From NCBI GenBank assembly GCA_963814955.1, contig CAWFEX010000015.1, forward strand, positions 1-64,000: DNA of 64,000 nucleotides. Direction: 5' to 3'. Shown in pieces: positions 1-10,148 of the stretch. Under the pieces are notes generated by a model. That model worked only from the letters and a program-made list of their open reading frames with translations, searched no databases and was not told the origin of the DNA. Numbering within the stretch: the first letter of the stretch is position 1; every line of letters begins with the position of its first letter. The translations under genes and the position numbers were made by a program. This stretch comes from DATCJA01 sp963814955. GTDB taxonomy: Bacteria > Acidobacteriota > Vicinamibacteria > Vicinamibacterales > UBA2999.

Positions 1-48
1 AAACGAGAGCACGACGACCGCGGTGAACGCGAACCACAACTTCCTCAT
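1..48 (-). CDS. 5' end of a secreted or lipoprotein gene (runs off the left edge)
   Basis: Only the first 16 codons are in the window. They read MRKLWFAFTAVVVLSF, a basic N-terminus followed by a hydrophobic stretch, which is the start of a signal peptide. The ATG at 48 is preceded by AGGAGAG about five bases upstream, a good ribosome binding site that decides the start. The product cannot be named because the rest lies outside the window. Confidence 0.6.
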   Translation of the reverse strand, partial: MRKLWFAFTAVVVLSF

Positions 49-58
49 GCGTTCTCTC

Positions 59-280
59 CTACTCACGCCGACGAAAGACCGCTTCGTAAATCACGGGCGT
101 TCCGCCAGTCGCCAGCATTCCTGAGCGCGGTCGATTGAGGTCGCGCAACGGCACCTCGCGGTGGTCAATCACTACCCAGCAGCTCAACCTTAATCTCGCC
201 CCAGAGAGCCGATCTTGTCGAATTCTTGAAGTCACTCTAAGGCGCTTTCCGAATGGCACAGTCGTCTGTAACTCACTCAT
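59..280 (-). CDS. possible small hypothetical protein (73 aa)
   Basis: An open frame of 73 codons starts with ATG at 280 and ends 10 bases before the start of the leftmost gene, so the two could be co-transcribed. Its stop lies in the ribosome binding region of that gene. There is no clear binding site upstream of its own ATG and I recognise no domain. The protein is arginine-rich and without membrane segments. It may be only a chance frame. Confidence 0.22.
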   Translation of the reverse strand: MSELQTTVPFGKRLRVTSRIRQDRLSGARLRLSCWVVIDHREVPLRDLNRPRSGMLATGGTPVIYEAVFRRRE

Positions 281-396
281 ATGACACGTGTTAGTCCCTG
301 TGAGCGTCCATCCCGGAAAAAGGGGACCCTCACCGGCTGTGCTGTATGGGACAGACCGATGCGCAACTCTGCCATACCATCACCTTGAGAAGTGTC

Positions 397-1485
397 ATGC
401 TCCATGAATTCATCGCCGTCTACCGCGAAGAGATCATCAGGCGGTGCCGGGCGAAGGTGGCCACGAGGTCGGTCCCACCGCCCACCGAAGCGGAGATCGA
501 TCACGGGGTGCCGGTGTTCCTGGATCAACTAATGGATGCACTGCGCCTCGGCCTCACCTCAAGCCCTGAGATCGGTAGAATCGCAGTCAAGCATGGGCAT
601 GACCTGCTGCTTCAAGGGTTCACGGTCTCACAGGTCGTACACGATTATGGCGACGTGTGTCAGTCCATCACCGAGCTGGCAGTCGAAAAGAACGCGCCCA
701 TCGGCACCGACGACTTTCGCACACTGAACCGATGCCTTGACGACGCCATCGCGGGCGCCGTCACTGAATTCGGACGCGAACAAAATCAGTCTACCCTCGA
801 AGGAGAGGCCGCGCGTGGGAGCGAGCGCGCAGGGTTTTTGGCTCATGAATTGCGGAACCTGCTCAACACCGCGATCATGGCGTTCGAGGTTCTGAAGACG
901 GGAAATGTTGGTGTCGCAGGAAGCACCGGGACCGTCCTTCATCGAACCCTCATGGGAGCACGCGCGCTGATTGGTCGCTCGCTCGCTGAGGTCCGGCTCA
1001 CGCAAGGTATCCAGAACCGGGAGTCATTCGTGGTGTCCGAATTCATCGAGGAACTCGCCCCAACCGCAATGTTGGAGGCAAACGCCCACGGTATCCGGCT
1101 GACCGTAATGCCCGTCGAAGACGGAGTGGCAATCGACGCTGATCGACAAGTCCTCGCGGCCGTGGTGGGAAACCTACTGCAGAACGCATTCAAGTTCACC
1201 CGCCCTCGTACCACCGTGACGCTCAGGGTCGTCGCCAGCGCCGAGCGCGTGCTCATCGAGATCCAGGACGAATGCGGCGGTCTCCCGGGGGGAGACGTCA
1301 ACGAATTATTCCGCCCGTTCGAACAGCGCAGCGCTGATCGCACCGGCGTGGGCCTGGGCCTCGCCTTCAGCCGATGGGGCGTCGAAGCGAACAACGGCCG
1401 GATCTATGCGCGCAACCTGCCTAACAGGGGATGCGTCTTCACCGTTGACCTCCCGCGGGTCCCAGTTCCCGTCGTGATGGTGTAG
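397..1485 (+). CDS. sensor histidine kinase, RsbRD-like N-terminus (copy 1)
   Basis: A soluble histidine kinase of 362 aa that would autophosphorylate and pass phosphate to an unseen response regulator. Residues 1-140 are helical and resemble the RsbT co-antagonist (RsbRD) N-terminal domain. The H-box is AHELRN with His near residue 150. The ATPase domain follows with NLLQNAFKFT near 259, DECGGL as the G1 box and GVGLGLAFSRWG near 317. There is no membrane segment, PAS domain or receiver. I chose ATG 397 because the paralog at 22616-23713 is collinear from exactly MLHEF. An in-frame TTG at 385 and ATG at 346 are possible longer starts. Upstream similarity to the second copy begins near 335. 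Confidence 0.85.
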   Translation: MLHEFIAVYREEIIRRCRAKVATRSVPPPTEAEIDHGVPVFLDQLMDALRLGLTSSPEIGRIAVKHGHDLLLQGFTVSQVVHDYGDVCQSITELAVEKNAPIGTDDFRTLNRCLDDAIAGAVTEFGREQNQSTLEGEAARGSERAGFLAHELRNLLNTAIMAFEVLKTGNVGVAGSTGTVLHRTLMGARALIGRSLAEVRLTQGIQNRESFVVSEFIEELAPTAMLEANAHGIRLTVMPVEDGVAIDADRQVLAAVVGNLLQNAFKFTRPRTTVTLRVVASAERVLIEIQDECGGLPGGDVNELFRPFEQRSADRTGVGLGLAFSRWGVEANNGRIYARNLPNRGCVFTVDLPRVPVPVVMV

Positions 1486-1594
1486 TTTCGAAACTCCACG
1501 GCGAAACGCGTCAACTGCACGGCGGGCCGAGCGTCTTACGCTGCCGGCAGCTGAGCCCTTTGTAATTTGCGTATACAGGATGTTCGTGTCAGTC

Positions 1595-2252
1595 CCGCGT
1601 CAATCTGCTGGGCGGCTGAATCGAAGCAGGCGTGCTACGCCTGTCCAATAAATCCGCACAAAGTTGCAGGGGGCTAGACGTCGCGCAGTCGCGTGCGCAG
1701 TTTCGACTCGGCGTCCACACGCCGCTGACAGCCCGTAGGCGGCGTGTGTGCCGTAAGGGGGCGAATGATACCCGGGGAGCGAACCGCCCTTCCGACTCAA
1801 ACCCTGCGTCTGTAGAAGAATCCGCCGCCGCCGATCAGCAGCACCACGAGGACGATGACGAGCAAAGTGGTTGTGTCCATTTTCTCTCCCGTATGTTTGG
1901 CAAGCGCGGCCCTGCGTCATCGGCCGTCCACTGAACGCTCGTGAAGGACACGGCGATTCGGCGCCCTCACGGTCAGGATCACGCCAACTCCCACGTACAG
2001 GCTAACAGGGGGTGCGGGCTGGTGTCTGTTTCCTTCTGCACACAGCATGAACGCTCGCCAGCCCGAGTGCGAGAGACTCGCCTGTCCGCGAGCTGTGCCC
2101 GGTGCCCACCCAACTCGAGATCTCTCACAAGAGTCCTGCGAGAAATCCGGCGTACCATCGATCCATGAACGGTTTCGGCGCGATCGAGTGGCTAGCCCGC
2201 GTGGGCTTCCTTGTGAAGGGTGTGCTCTACATGGTCATCGGCACACTGGCCC
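1595..2252. repeat. segmental duplication, copy A
   Basis: This stretch is repeated at 26944-27618 with many substitutions and small indels. It covers the 27-aa membrane peptide gene, its upstream region, and the first 30 or so codons of the DUF1206 gene. Here the DUF1206 gene continues intact. In copy B the similarity ends abruptly and the gene is cut. Shared landmarks are GGCGGCTGAATCGAAGC at the left and ACTCGAGATCTCTCACAAG before the DUF1206 start. Confidence 0.85.
1797..1880 (-). CDS. 27-aa single-span membrane peptide (copy A)
   Basis: A tiny gene encoding 27 residues: MDTTT, a hydrophobic run LLVIVLVVLLIGGGGFFY, then RRRV. This is one transmembrane helix with a glycine turn and a basic, probably cytoplasmic, tail. 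The start has GGAGAGAAA just upstream. The second copy at 27165-27248 differs by one conservative residue (Ile to Val) although the flanking DNA has diverged much more, which argues that the peptide is under selection. Similar short hydrophobic proteins are widespread and have no assigned function. Confidence 0.7.
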   Translation of the reverse strand: MDTTTLLVIVLVVLLIGGGGFFYRRRV

Positions 2253-2968
2253 TCCAGGTCGCAGCCAAGGCAGGCGGACGCGTAACGGGGACGCGCGGCG
2301 CGCTCACGACCGTCCTCGGACAACCACTCGGCCGTACGCTGCTGCTCGTGGTCGTTGTTGGGCTTCTCGGCTACGCCGCCTGGCGCATCCTTCAAGGACT
2401 CTTCGATCCAGACCGTCTGGGCAACAATTGGCGCGGCCTTGCGATCCGTGCGAGCTTCGTGGCTCGCGGAGTCCTGCACGCGGTGCTTGGCTGGCAGGCA
2501 TTCCGCCTATATCGCGGGCTGTCAGCCGCATCGGGAACCAGTGAGCGTGAAGTCGCCACCGAGGCATTCCGGTGGCCGCTCGGTGATTGGCTGGTAGTGC
2601 TCGCGGGGCTCGGCCTCATCGGCTTCGCCGTGCAGCAGGTGTACGCGGCGATCACCTGCCGATTGGAGCGCAATTTCGATGTCGAAGAGATACGACGCGA
2701 GGCTGGCGAGTGGGCTGTGGGCCTCAGCCGGTTCGGCGTGGCGGCACGCGCCGTGGTCTTTGCGCTGCTCGGATGGGCAATCGTCGTCGCCGGTTGGTTC
2801 CGCGATCCGTCGGAAGTTGGCACCACGGCGTCGTCATTCCGCACGCTCGCTGCACAACCGGGAGGGCTGGGCCGTTGGCTTCTCGGCGTGACGGCAGCAG
2901 GGTTCGTCGCCTACGGCTTCTACGAGATCATCCACGCGCGCTATCTACATATCCGACGCGTCCAGTGA
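2165..2968 (+). CDS. DUF1206 family membrane protein
   Basis: A 267-aa integral membrane protein of the DUF1206 family, built from three repeats of about 85 residues with two transmembrane helices each. The repeat signature appears as WLARVGFLVKGVLYMVIG near residue 9, IRASFVARGVLHAVLGW near 98 and GLSRFGVAARAVVFALLGW near 190. Function is unknown. I prefer ATG 2165 to an upstream GTG at 2102. In the duplicate at 27530 the sequence between these points has a one-base length difference that would destroy the longer frame, while the frame from MNGFGAIE is kept. Confidence 0.85.
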   Translation: MNGFGAIEWLARVGFLVKGVLYMVIGTLALQVAAKAGGRVTGTRGALTTVLGQPLGRTLLLVVVVGLLGYAAWRILQGLFDPDRLGNNWRGLAIRASFVARGVLHAVLGWQAFRLYRGLSAASGTSEREVATEAFRWPLGDWLVVLAGLGLIGFAVQQVYAAITCRLERNFDVEEIRREAGEWAVGLSRFGVAARAVVFALLGWAIVVAGWFRDPSEVGTTASSFRTLAAQPGGLGRWLLGVTAAGFVAYGFYEIIHARYLHIRRVQ

Positions 2969-3272
2969 GACCGCACTTGTGAAGCCGTGGGAACTCGGCA
3001 GACGAGATGCTCAAGGTGAAGTGTGTGGCCCCGCCGACTCCGCGAGAATTGGAAATGCGCACGGAGAGGTGAACGCTCTGCTGGCGCGTCTTAAAGGCCA
3101 TTGGGCCCAGCTGCCGAGAACGCGTTCGGATTCAAAACTGCACAAGGCGCTCGTAGACAAGATCCACGTGGGGTCAGCGGCGTCTGCACTGTCATTCCAT
3201 TCTGCAGCAGCCAATCGGTTTCAGCGGGTGACGTGCGCGAGATTCCGCGGGCTGAACACGGATGCGACGGCA
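2969..3272. other. intergenic, nothing recognised
   Basis: About 300 bases between the convergent DUF1206 and penicillin-binding protein genes. I see no convincing coding frame, hairpin with T-tract or repeat here. Confidence 0.5.
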
Positions 3273-5487
3273 TCACCGGCGACGTCTGTCGCGAGCGGAA
3301 GGAGTGGGCGGCAGCAGGGAGGCCGTAATGCGCGCTTCCATCCGGGCCGGAAACGCCGGCGCGGCCCCGACGATCTTGTCGCGATACACGGCGAGCATCA
3401 ATTCCTGAAACACCGGCAGCGCTAACCTCGCCCCGGTTTCTCTCGATCCCAAGAGAACGGTTGTCGTCGAAGCCGATCCTGACGGCGGCGGTAATGCCGT
3501 CGGGACCGTACGTCGAGCCCACGAAGATCGCATCCCTGAACTCATTGGTCGTTCCGGTCTTTCCCATGACGGCGATCGGGAACCCGCGGGAGGCCAGGGC
3601 ATGCGCCGTGCCGGTGGGCAGGCGCACGACACCACGCAAGCCTTCCTGGATGAGCGAGAGCGCGGCGGCGTCAATAGAGGTCGGCACTGGGCCACGCCGG
3701 GTCGCGGCCACCATCTCGCCCGAATCGCGCACGATCAGCCCGGATCACGTACGGCTCGGCCACGATGCCCGAGGCCATCGTGCGGTACGCATTGGCCAGC
3801 TCCAGGAGATTCATTTCGGACGCACCCAGAGCCGTCGTCGGGTAGCGTTCGAGCGGCGTCCGGACGCCGAGACTCCGCGAGGTCCGCAGAACGCTGTCGA
3901 TCCCAATTTGCTCGGTGATCCACATGGCCACCGCGTTTCTGGACTCGGCGAGCGCTTGACGGATCGGGATCAGGCCCTTGAAGCGGCCATCGTAGTTCGA
4001 GATCCATTTCAGCGGGCGCGCCTGTTCCATTCGGAACGCTGATCGGTTCGTCAGGCACCAACGTCTCGAGCGTAAAGCCGCCGTGCCGAAACGCCGCGAG
4101 ATAGACGATCGGCTTCATCGCGGATCCGGGCTGCCGCAGGGACCGCGTGACGCGGTTGTAATCGCTGTAGGAAGCCGAGCGACCGTTGAAGACCTGCCGG
4201 CCGCCCGTCTCGGCCAGAATCCTTCCATCGCGGTTCTGCAGCACGACGACCGAGCCCTGGATCATCCCTCGGGCCTTCGGATGTCGCTGCTCGTACCGCC
4301 CGAGACCGTGCTCCAGCGCTTCGTTCACGATGTGCTGCACGCGAGCGTCCGCCGTCGCGTACACCTGGATCCGTCCCTGCAGCAGATCTTCCACACTGAG
4401 GTCGGGGTGGCGGGCTTTGAACTCCTCGAGGACATGCTCGACGACGGCAGGCGCCTGGAGCGCCTGGCGCTCTGTCGTGGCGCACAATCTGAAGCGCGCG
4501 CCCCTTGGCGTGCGCCGTTGCCTCCGGCGACAGGAACCCATTCGCCCGCATCAGGGTCAGCGTCTGGTTTCGCCGGCGTAAGACTCTTGCCGTGTCCTTG
4601 GCGCTCGGCGCGTAGTCGCGAGGCGATTTGGCAATGCCGGCGAGCAACGCGGCTTTGTCGGCATCATCGGCGGTGAAGGTCGTGAGCCGCCGGCCAAAAT
4701 AGTATTCCGCCGCCCGCGCGAACCCGTACTGACCGTTGCCCATGTACACGACGCTCGCGTATCGGGCGAGAATCTCTTCCTTCGCGCGGCGCTTCGACCC
4801 GAACCGCTCCCGCATCTCTTGTTCGAGCCACAACGAGAGCCGCATCTCCTCCCGCTTGCGAGCCAGCATGTTGACGCTTCGCGCGCCCATGACCGACGAC
4901 AGCACGCCGGCCACGAGCCCGGTGTGGCGAAGCTGGTAGCTGTTCTCCTGCGCCGTCACGCGGCGGAGAAACATGCCGCGCACAAGCTGTTGGGTAATCG
5001 TCGACCCGCCTTGCGGGAAGAGCGCTGCGCCGTCCACCTCGTCGTGACGGCCGCCCCTCACAAGCCGTCCCGCCAGCATGCCGACTCTGACCTTCCCGAG
5101 CACGCGAGGCACGCTGAAGTAGTCGATCCCGTTGTGGGAGAAGAAGCGCTTGTCCTCGGCGGCCAGGATCGCGTCACGAACGATCGGTGGAATGTCCTCG
5201 TACCGCGCGATCTCGCGGTACTCTCGGGCCAGCTCGATGAGCGGTCGGCCGCCGGCGTCGTAGACGCGGCCGATCGTTGGGAACTCAAAGCGCGTGAAGG
5301 GCCCCAGGTCGGGCAGGTTGTGGCGATTGAAGTAGACGTGATGGAACTCGGCGACCGCCAGCAGCGTGGCGAGCACGGACGCGGCGGCGACGATGCCGCC
5401 GCCGGTGAGAAGGAGGATGACACGCCTGGTCCAGCGTGATCCGCCTGACCGACCGGGACTCCCCCGCGCAGGTGCGACCGCGGCCAC
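3273..5487 (-). pseudogene. class A penicillin-binding protein (PBP1A-like), four frameshifts
   Basis: A bifunctional peptidoglycan glycosyltransferase/transpeptidase of about 740 residues read across five frames. The N-terminus has a basic segment and one membrane helix (RVILLLTGGGIVAAASVLA). Glycosyltransferase motifs are AAEDKRFFSHNGID and QGGSTITQQLVRG. The transpeptidase motifs are all present: GSAMKP (catalytic Ser), SRN, and GKTGT. Frame changes fall near 4470, 4020, 3742 and 3440, each equal to one extra base, and protein similarity runs straight through each. The gene is therefore either recently broken or, more likely, carries insertion errors in this sequence. The start at 5487 is uncertain. 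Confidence 0.8.
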
Positions 5488-5557
5488 GCCGGCGACGACC
5501 GATCAGTCCACCGCGTCACCACGCTCTTCACGTGCAACCTCATTGCGGGCTGGAGCG

Positions 5558-5711
5558 TCAGAGCCGGCCCGACAGCATGACAGATGACCAAGACCAACAA
5601 GACGAGACCGAGGCCGCCGCTGGGGTAATAACCCCATCCCCGGCTGTGTCGCCAGGCTGGCATCGCCCCCAGCAGCATCAGGACAACGACGACGATCAGA
5701 ATGGTGACCAT
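5558..5711 (-). CDS. DUF3309 small membrane protein with one-base frameshift
   Basis: The frame begins MVTILIVVVVLMLLGAMPAW and contains SRGWGYYPSGGLG, the hallmark of DUF3309, a 50-aa two-helix membrane protein of unknown function. In the family the second helix ends in LLGRL. Here the frame instead runs on past CHAVGPALT. Removing one base near 5580 gives MLSGRL and a stop at 5558, restoring exactly 50 aa. The extra base looks like the same +1 change seen in neighbouring genes. Confidence 0.75.
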
Positions 5712-5980
5712 CGCTCCTCCTGTACGGAATAGCCGTGGGCGACGTAACGCTTCGACAGTAGCAAGAGGAGCGGTGATCCGTCTGTGCAGAAAGGCACGTG
5801 CGTGCTCGCCAGCACTGCGTGACGACCTCTACCGTACTGCCACTAAGACAGTGCGCTCTGTGCTGGTGGCGCGTGCCGCCGGGGACGTTGACCCTCGCCT
5901 CTGACGCACGCACGTCTCAATGTCTCTTTGAGGACATCCCCTTGCGCGGCAGGCTGGTACGCTGCCGGTAGGTGGATTTC

Positions 5981-6385
5981 ATGAATGACCCTCTCAAGCC
6001 TGCGAACACCGACGACGACCGTGAGGATGCCGAGCAGGAACGTGGATGTGCAGAAGAACACGGCATGTCGATGGAGGCGGCCAGGAACGAGGCGGAACAG
6101 GTCAGGCAACTGGCAGAGGACGCGCGTGACGTCCGCGACCAGCAACGCGAGGCGCTGGAAACAATCCGACAGGAGCGAGAACGACTACGCGACACCGCTG
6201 AGACAGCGCGTGCCGCCAACGAGCAGAACCGGAGCGCCGCCGAGGCTGCGCGGCACGCGGTGATAGATGGTGTGCGCGCTACTGCCGATACCCTGAACGC
6301 GACCCTCGAACACATGAAGGTGGTCGAGGAGATGCGACGGACCCTCCGTGACATACGGGACGTGCACAAGCTCGACTCCAATTAG
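5981..6385 (+). CDS. acidic coiled-coil protein of unknown function
   Basis: A 134-aa soluble protein that is almost entirely helical. From about residue 30 it is rich in Glu, Arg, Ala and Gln in a heptad-like pattern (EQVRQLAEDARDVRDQQREA), so it is predicted to form a long coiled coil. There is no signal peptide or membrane segment. The start at 5981 is supported by AGGTGG five bases upstream; a GTG at 5972 is also in frame. No domain is recognised and the function is unknown. Confidence 0.65.
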   Translation: MNDPLKPANTDDDREDAEQERGCAEEHGMSMEAARNEAEQVRQLAEDARDVRDQQREALETIRQERERLRDTAETARAANEQNRSAAEAARHAVIDGVRATADTLNATLEHMKVVEEMRRTLRDIRDVHKLDSN

Positions 6386-6674
6386 CTACGTCGCGCGCCG
6401 GGTTCGAGGCTTCGCTCTTCGAGTCGCCCTCATTCCTCGTCAGGCATTCCCCAGCTCCGGGCTCAACCAGCATTGCCGCTGTGTGGGTACTACTCGGCGG
6501 CGGAGGATTCTATTTCGGGCGCTAGAAGCGCAAAAGCTTCCCTGCGGATCGACACTCCGGATGCTCCCGGCGTTTTGCATGTAGGCGCACCGCCGGCGCG
6601 TCCACTCGACATCCTGGAATCAGGGCGTGATCGTGCGGCGCGTAACCGTGGTGCGGCCACAGAAGGCGCTCATG

Positions 6675-8824
6675 TCACCACCTGTACATCAGCCGGGCGA
6701 ACCCCGAGTGCGCGGTATAGGGCCGCCATTGATACATGAGGCTCACCAGCGTTGGGAATACCGGGCTGTCCAGTGTTCCCGGCGCCAGGGCGAAGTCGTC
6801 GACATGGTCCTGGTCGTAGGCGTACCCGACACCGAGCGCGATGTGTGTCGTCAGCATGTGTTGCACGTTCGTACTGGCGCGCTGGATTTCGTTGCGCACC
6901 GGGTGGGAGCTGCTGCGGCGGCACGAGTGTGCTGTTGGACGGCACGAGGTACAGGTCATGCGCTCCGGAACGCACGTAATCGTAGTCGACTCGAAGCGTC
7001 GTCCGCGTGGTGAGGTGCGGCACGTTCACATTCGCGGTGAAGGTATGCACGCGCTCGTCCATGTCGGTGGACCAGTCTCTTGTCGGATCGTCGAACTGGG
7101 GGCCTGGATTCGCCTGCCGTGAGTGTTGCAGCGTCGTGTAGCGCTCGAAGCCGTACGTGGCCCCCATCGCGACGAGGTCGCGCGGCGACGCGTCGATGCT
7201 TATCGTGAGCGCGCGCAGGTCGTTGTCCCGCAGCCCGAAGGCGGCGTCGGGACGGTGTTCGCGCCCCACACCCAACGACGCAGTCACCCCCAGCCAGTTG
7301 ATGGGAATCGCCTGGACGATGGCCGAGAGGCGATCGCGTTTGCGGTCGGAGATGTCGAACTGCCGGAGCGAGACCTGCTCTCCGATATCACTGAAGACCT
7401 CTTCATCGAGGCCTTCGCCTTTTCGGATGGCATGTTCGTACTGAAGCCGCAGTGATCCCCACGCGAGCCCGACGCTGTCGACGGCGGCGCGAACCGTGTT
7501 GTCTGTCGTCACTTCGAAGAGTCGAAACGTGCGGTCGTCCTGCTCCCGGCCGTAGCCAACGCGGAAGGCGGTAAACGGCAGCGGCGTAAAGGACGCGTCG
7601 AGATCGACGAACTGCCGCGTATAGCCGAACGGCTCACTGCCGCCGGTCAACGACGCGGCGGCCCCACTGTCGACCCGAACGTATTGGCTCACGGGAAAGT
7701 GCGGGGTCCGGTTGTCGTAGTCATACAGGCGAAACTGGGCAGTGAGCCACAGCGAGCCGAGCCGGCCGTGAGGTGACCCGGTAATTCATCGAGAGGATCC
7801 GCGCCTCGGCTTCGGCGGTGGGCCGCGCCAGCGGGATCGCCGCGATTGCCGTATTTATCGTATGGGGCAGCAGCGCCTGGTCCTGGAACCAGCCTCCCAT
7901 CGACACCGACCCGAATGCCCGACTGCGCGCGGGAAGCGCAACCGAGCCCGCCGCGCTGACGGTGTGCGCAGTGCTGTCCGGCCAGAGCGCCATGCGCCCC
8001 TGCGCCGGTGCGTCGGCAAGGTCGGTCGCGCGAAGCGGGTTGTCCCAGATTAACGTCTCGACATGATTGGTAAACCAGGAGCCGTCGTAGGCCAGCTTGC
8101 CCATCGCGCGGTCGGTTCGACCATTCCACCGCCGCGCTGAACTCGTTGGTTCGATGATCGACCGGCACGGCAAGCTCTACCGCGTTGGTTTGCCCGAAGG
8201 ACGCGCCCCAGGGCTGCGCGCCGGTGCGTCTGACACTACTGAATGACACCTTGAGGTCGAGGGTCGGCTTGGCCGCGTAGACCAACCGTATGTCGGCAAT
8301 GTCACGCCGCGCGCGGAGCGGTGAACAGCCGGCTCTCCGGCACGAGCAGTTGCGTCGTGGCCGTGCCGTTCTGTATCGCCGCCTGCAGCGAGTCGTCCAA
8401 CCGGAACACGCCCGGACGACTCGGACCGAAACGGCGTGCGGGTACCGGTGCTGTAGAAGAGCGGGATCTGGTTCCACTCGACGCTGCCCTTGACGTCCCC
8501 GTAGTGGTCGAACGTCGCCTGATACCGCTGGTCGCGATAGCCGACGTGATCCATCGCGGCCTGGAACTTCCATCCGGCCGTGTCACGGTCGTAGCGAAGC
8601 CGATCCAGCGTCGGGCCGTCGCGGAGATCCCGGAGACGCTGGTATCGGGCTGGATCGCCGGATACGCCGCTCACGCGCAGGCCGAAGTCAATTTCGCCCA
8701 CGCTCGCCGGTGGTACCGCTGGCGCACCGGGGGGGAGGGCGGGCGAGGCGCCGGCGATTGCGCGGCGGCCGGCGGCACGAGCAGGAATGCGAACAGGAGG
8801 AGGACGGGGATACCACGCGCGCAT
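6675..8824 (-). pseudogene. MtrB/PioB-family outer-membrane beta-barrel, several frameshifts
   Basis: An outer-membrane barrel of the MtrB/PioB (decaheme-associated) family that would sheath the decaheme cytochrome encoded just upstream and let electrons cross the outer membrane. The start at 8824 has AGAAGG four bases upstream and lies 10 bases after the cytochrome stop. A signal peptide (IPVLLLFAFLLVPPAAAQ) follows after a one-base shift. Family motifs include GEIDFGLRVSG, RLRYDRDTAGWKFQA and the typical RLYDYDNRTPHFPVSQYV. The frame changes near 8815, 8425, 8315, 8125, 7755 and 6895 (all +1) and at a C7 run near 8735 (opposite sense). Both ends are complete, so the gene may be intact in the organism. 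Confidence 0.78.
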
Positions 8825-8834
8825 GCAGCCTTCT

Positions 8835-9788
8835 CTATCGGATGAGCGCCTGGCCCGACGGATGGTTCGAACCATGGACCTGGGAATGGCAGTTCACGCA
8901 GCCACGGCCGATAATGCGTGGGCTGCCGTTCCGCACGGCGAGACTGTCGTACATCGTGGACGGATGTCTCGTGCCGATGTGACAGCGCTGGCACAGCATG
9001 GGCACCTTCGCAACGAGCAGCCGGTCGTTCGACGACCCGTGCGGGTCGTGGCACGACACGCAGCTTTCGCGGCCGGCGGCGTGCTCGAACAGGAATGGGC
9101 CACGCTTTTCCGTGTGGCACGAGACGCAGCTCTCATTGATCCAGTTGCCGACCCTGAGCTGCTTCACGTTGGTCGACCCGTGGGGATTGTGGCAGGATGA
9201 ACACGCCAGCTTCCCTTCCTGCACCGGCATGTGCGACACGCGCTTCGTCTTCAGCGCCTGCACCCGATGGCACGTGGCGCACAGCTCCACTTCCGTTGAC
9301 GCCGTGAGCTGAGCGGTCGCCGACTGGGGCTCGTGTACACTGTGGCAGGTAACACACGAGAGGTTCCTGGCATCGTGCGCGCTCCCCTGCCAGAGCGCGT
9401 GTGATGACTTCGTATGGCATGAAAGGCAGGTGGCACTGACGTCGCGCGGTGTCATCTTCGCGAACTTCCGCAGCGCCGTGTCGTCCGACGGATCCTCCAG
9501 GTGCTGCTCGCCAGGGCCGTGGCAGCTCTCGCAGCCTCGCGCCGCAGCGGGCGACCGCGGGTTGGCGGCCTTCCCATGAGGGCTATTCTCATATCCGTGT
9601 TGCTGATCCTCGTGGCAGGCGACGCAAGTATCGCTGCCGACGTAGTCTGCCTCCGGAGCTTGTTGTGGTGGCGACGCACCGTCCGCTATGACTCCCCCAT
9701 CGCCACTACCCGCCACAGCCACGGCGATTGCCATCGCCAGCATGTACGTCAGCGCCGCGGTGAGGAAACTGAAAATGCGTCGCGCCAT
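8835..9788 (-). CDS. DmsE/MtrA-family decaheme c-type cytochrome
   Basis: A 317-aa periplasmic cytochrome with an N-terminal hydrophobic export signal (FLTAALTYMLAMAIAVAVAG) and exactly ten CxxCH heme-binding motifs: CVACH, CESCH, CLSCH, CVTCH, CATCH, CSSCH, CVSCH twice, CQRCH and CVNCH. Ten hemes in this length is the arrangement of the MtrA/PioA/DmsE family, which forms a wire through an MtrB-type barrel. It sits between a monoheme cytochrome (24 bases upstream) and the barrel gene (10 bases downstream), clearly one operon. The frame is intact. Electron direction cannot be told from sequence. Confidence 0.92.
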   Translation of the reverse strand: MARRIFSFLTAALTYMLAMAIAVAVAGSGDGGVIADGASPPQQAPEADYVGSDTCVACHEDQQHGYENSPHGKAANPRSPAAARGCESCHGPGEQHLEDPSDDTALRKFAKMTPRDVSATCLSCHTKSSHALWQGSAHDARNLSCVTCHSVHEPQSATAQLTASTEVELCATCHRVQALKTKRVSHMPVQEGKLACSSCHNPHGSTNVKQLRVGNWINESCVSCHTEKRGPFLFEHAAGRESCVSCHDPHGSSNDRLLVAKVPMLCQRCHIGTRHPSTMYDSLAVRNGSPRIIGRGCVNCHSQVHGSNHPSGQALIR

Positions 9789-9812
9789 AGCGCTACGTCA
9801 GGGTGTCCCCGA

Positions 9813-10148
9813 TCACTTTTTCTTCAGTGTCTGCAGGTAGGTGACGAGGTCGTCGAGATCGCTGCCCGAAATGTTGGTGAAGGCTTTCATGGCCGGCTTC
9901 CGCTGTGCGTTGATCTTTGAGGCCATCACCGGCGCGTTCGTGATCCATTGACGGATGTCCGCCGGCGAGAGCCTCAATCCGACGTCGTCGAGAGGGCCCT
10001 TCGTGTTGCCCGTGCCGGCCACCGCATGGCAGATGCTGCATTTCTGCGCCGCGAATACTTTCTCGCCGCGGCCAACTGCCGCGGGATCCTGCGCAAAGGC
10101 AAGGGCAGGGACGGCACAGATAATGGCGAAGAAGAAGACGCGAATCAT
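9813..10148 (-). CDS. monoheme class I cytochrome c
   Basis: A 111-aa secreted cytochrome c. A signal peptide (MIRVFFFAIICAVPALAFA) is followed by one heme site, CSICH, near residue 38, a GPLDDVG segment and candidate axial Met residues in APVMASK or PAMKAF. The C-terminal helix ends in LVTYLQTLKKK. GGGAG lies six bases upstream of the ATG. As first gene of the porin-cytochrome operon it probably shuttles electrons between the inner-membrane chain and the decaheme cytochrome. Confidence 0.88.
   Translation of the reverse strand: MIRVFFFAIICAVPALAFAQDPAAVGRGEKVFAAQKCSICHAVAGTGNTKGPLDDVGLRLSPADIRQWITNAPVMASKINAQRKPAMKAFTNISGSDLDDLVTYLQTLKKK

Noticed and set aside
939..1394. Long minus-strand frame opposite the first histidine kinase
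   Set aside because: It is the shadow of a gene with clear kinase motifs in the plus frame. No start site or family resemblance.
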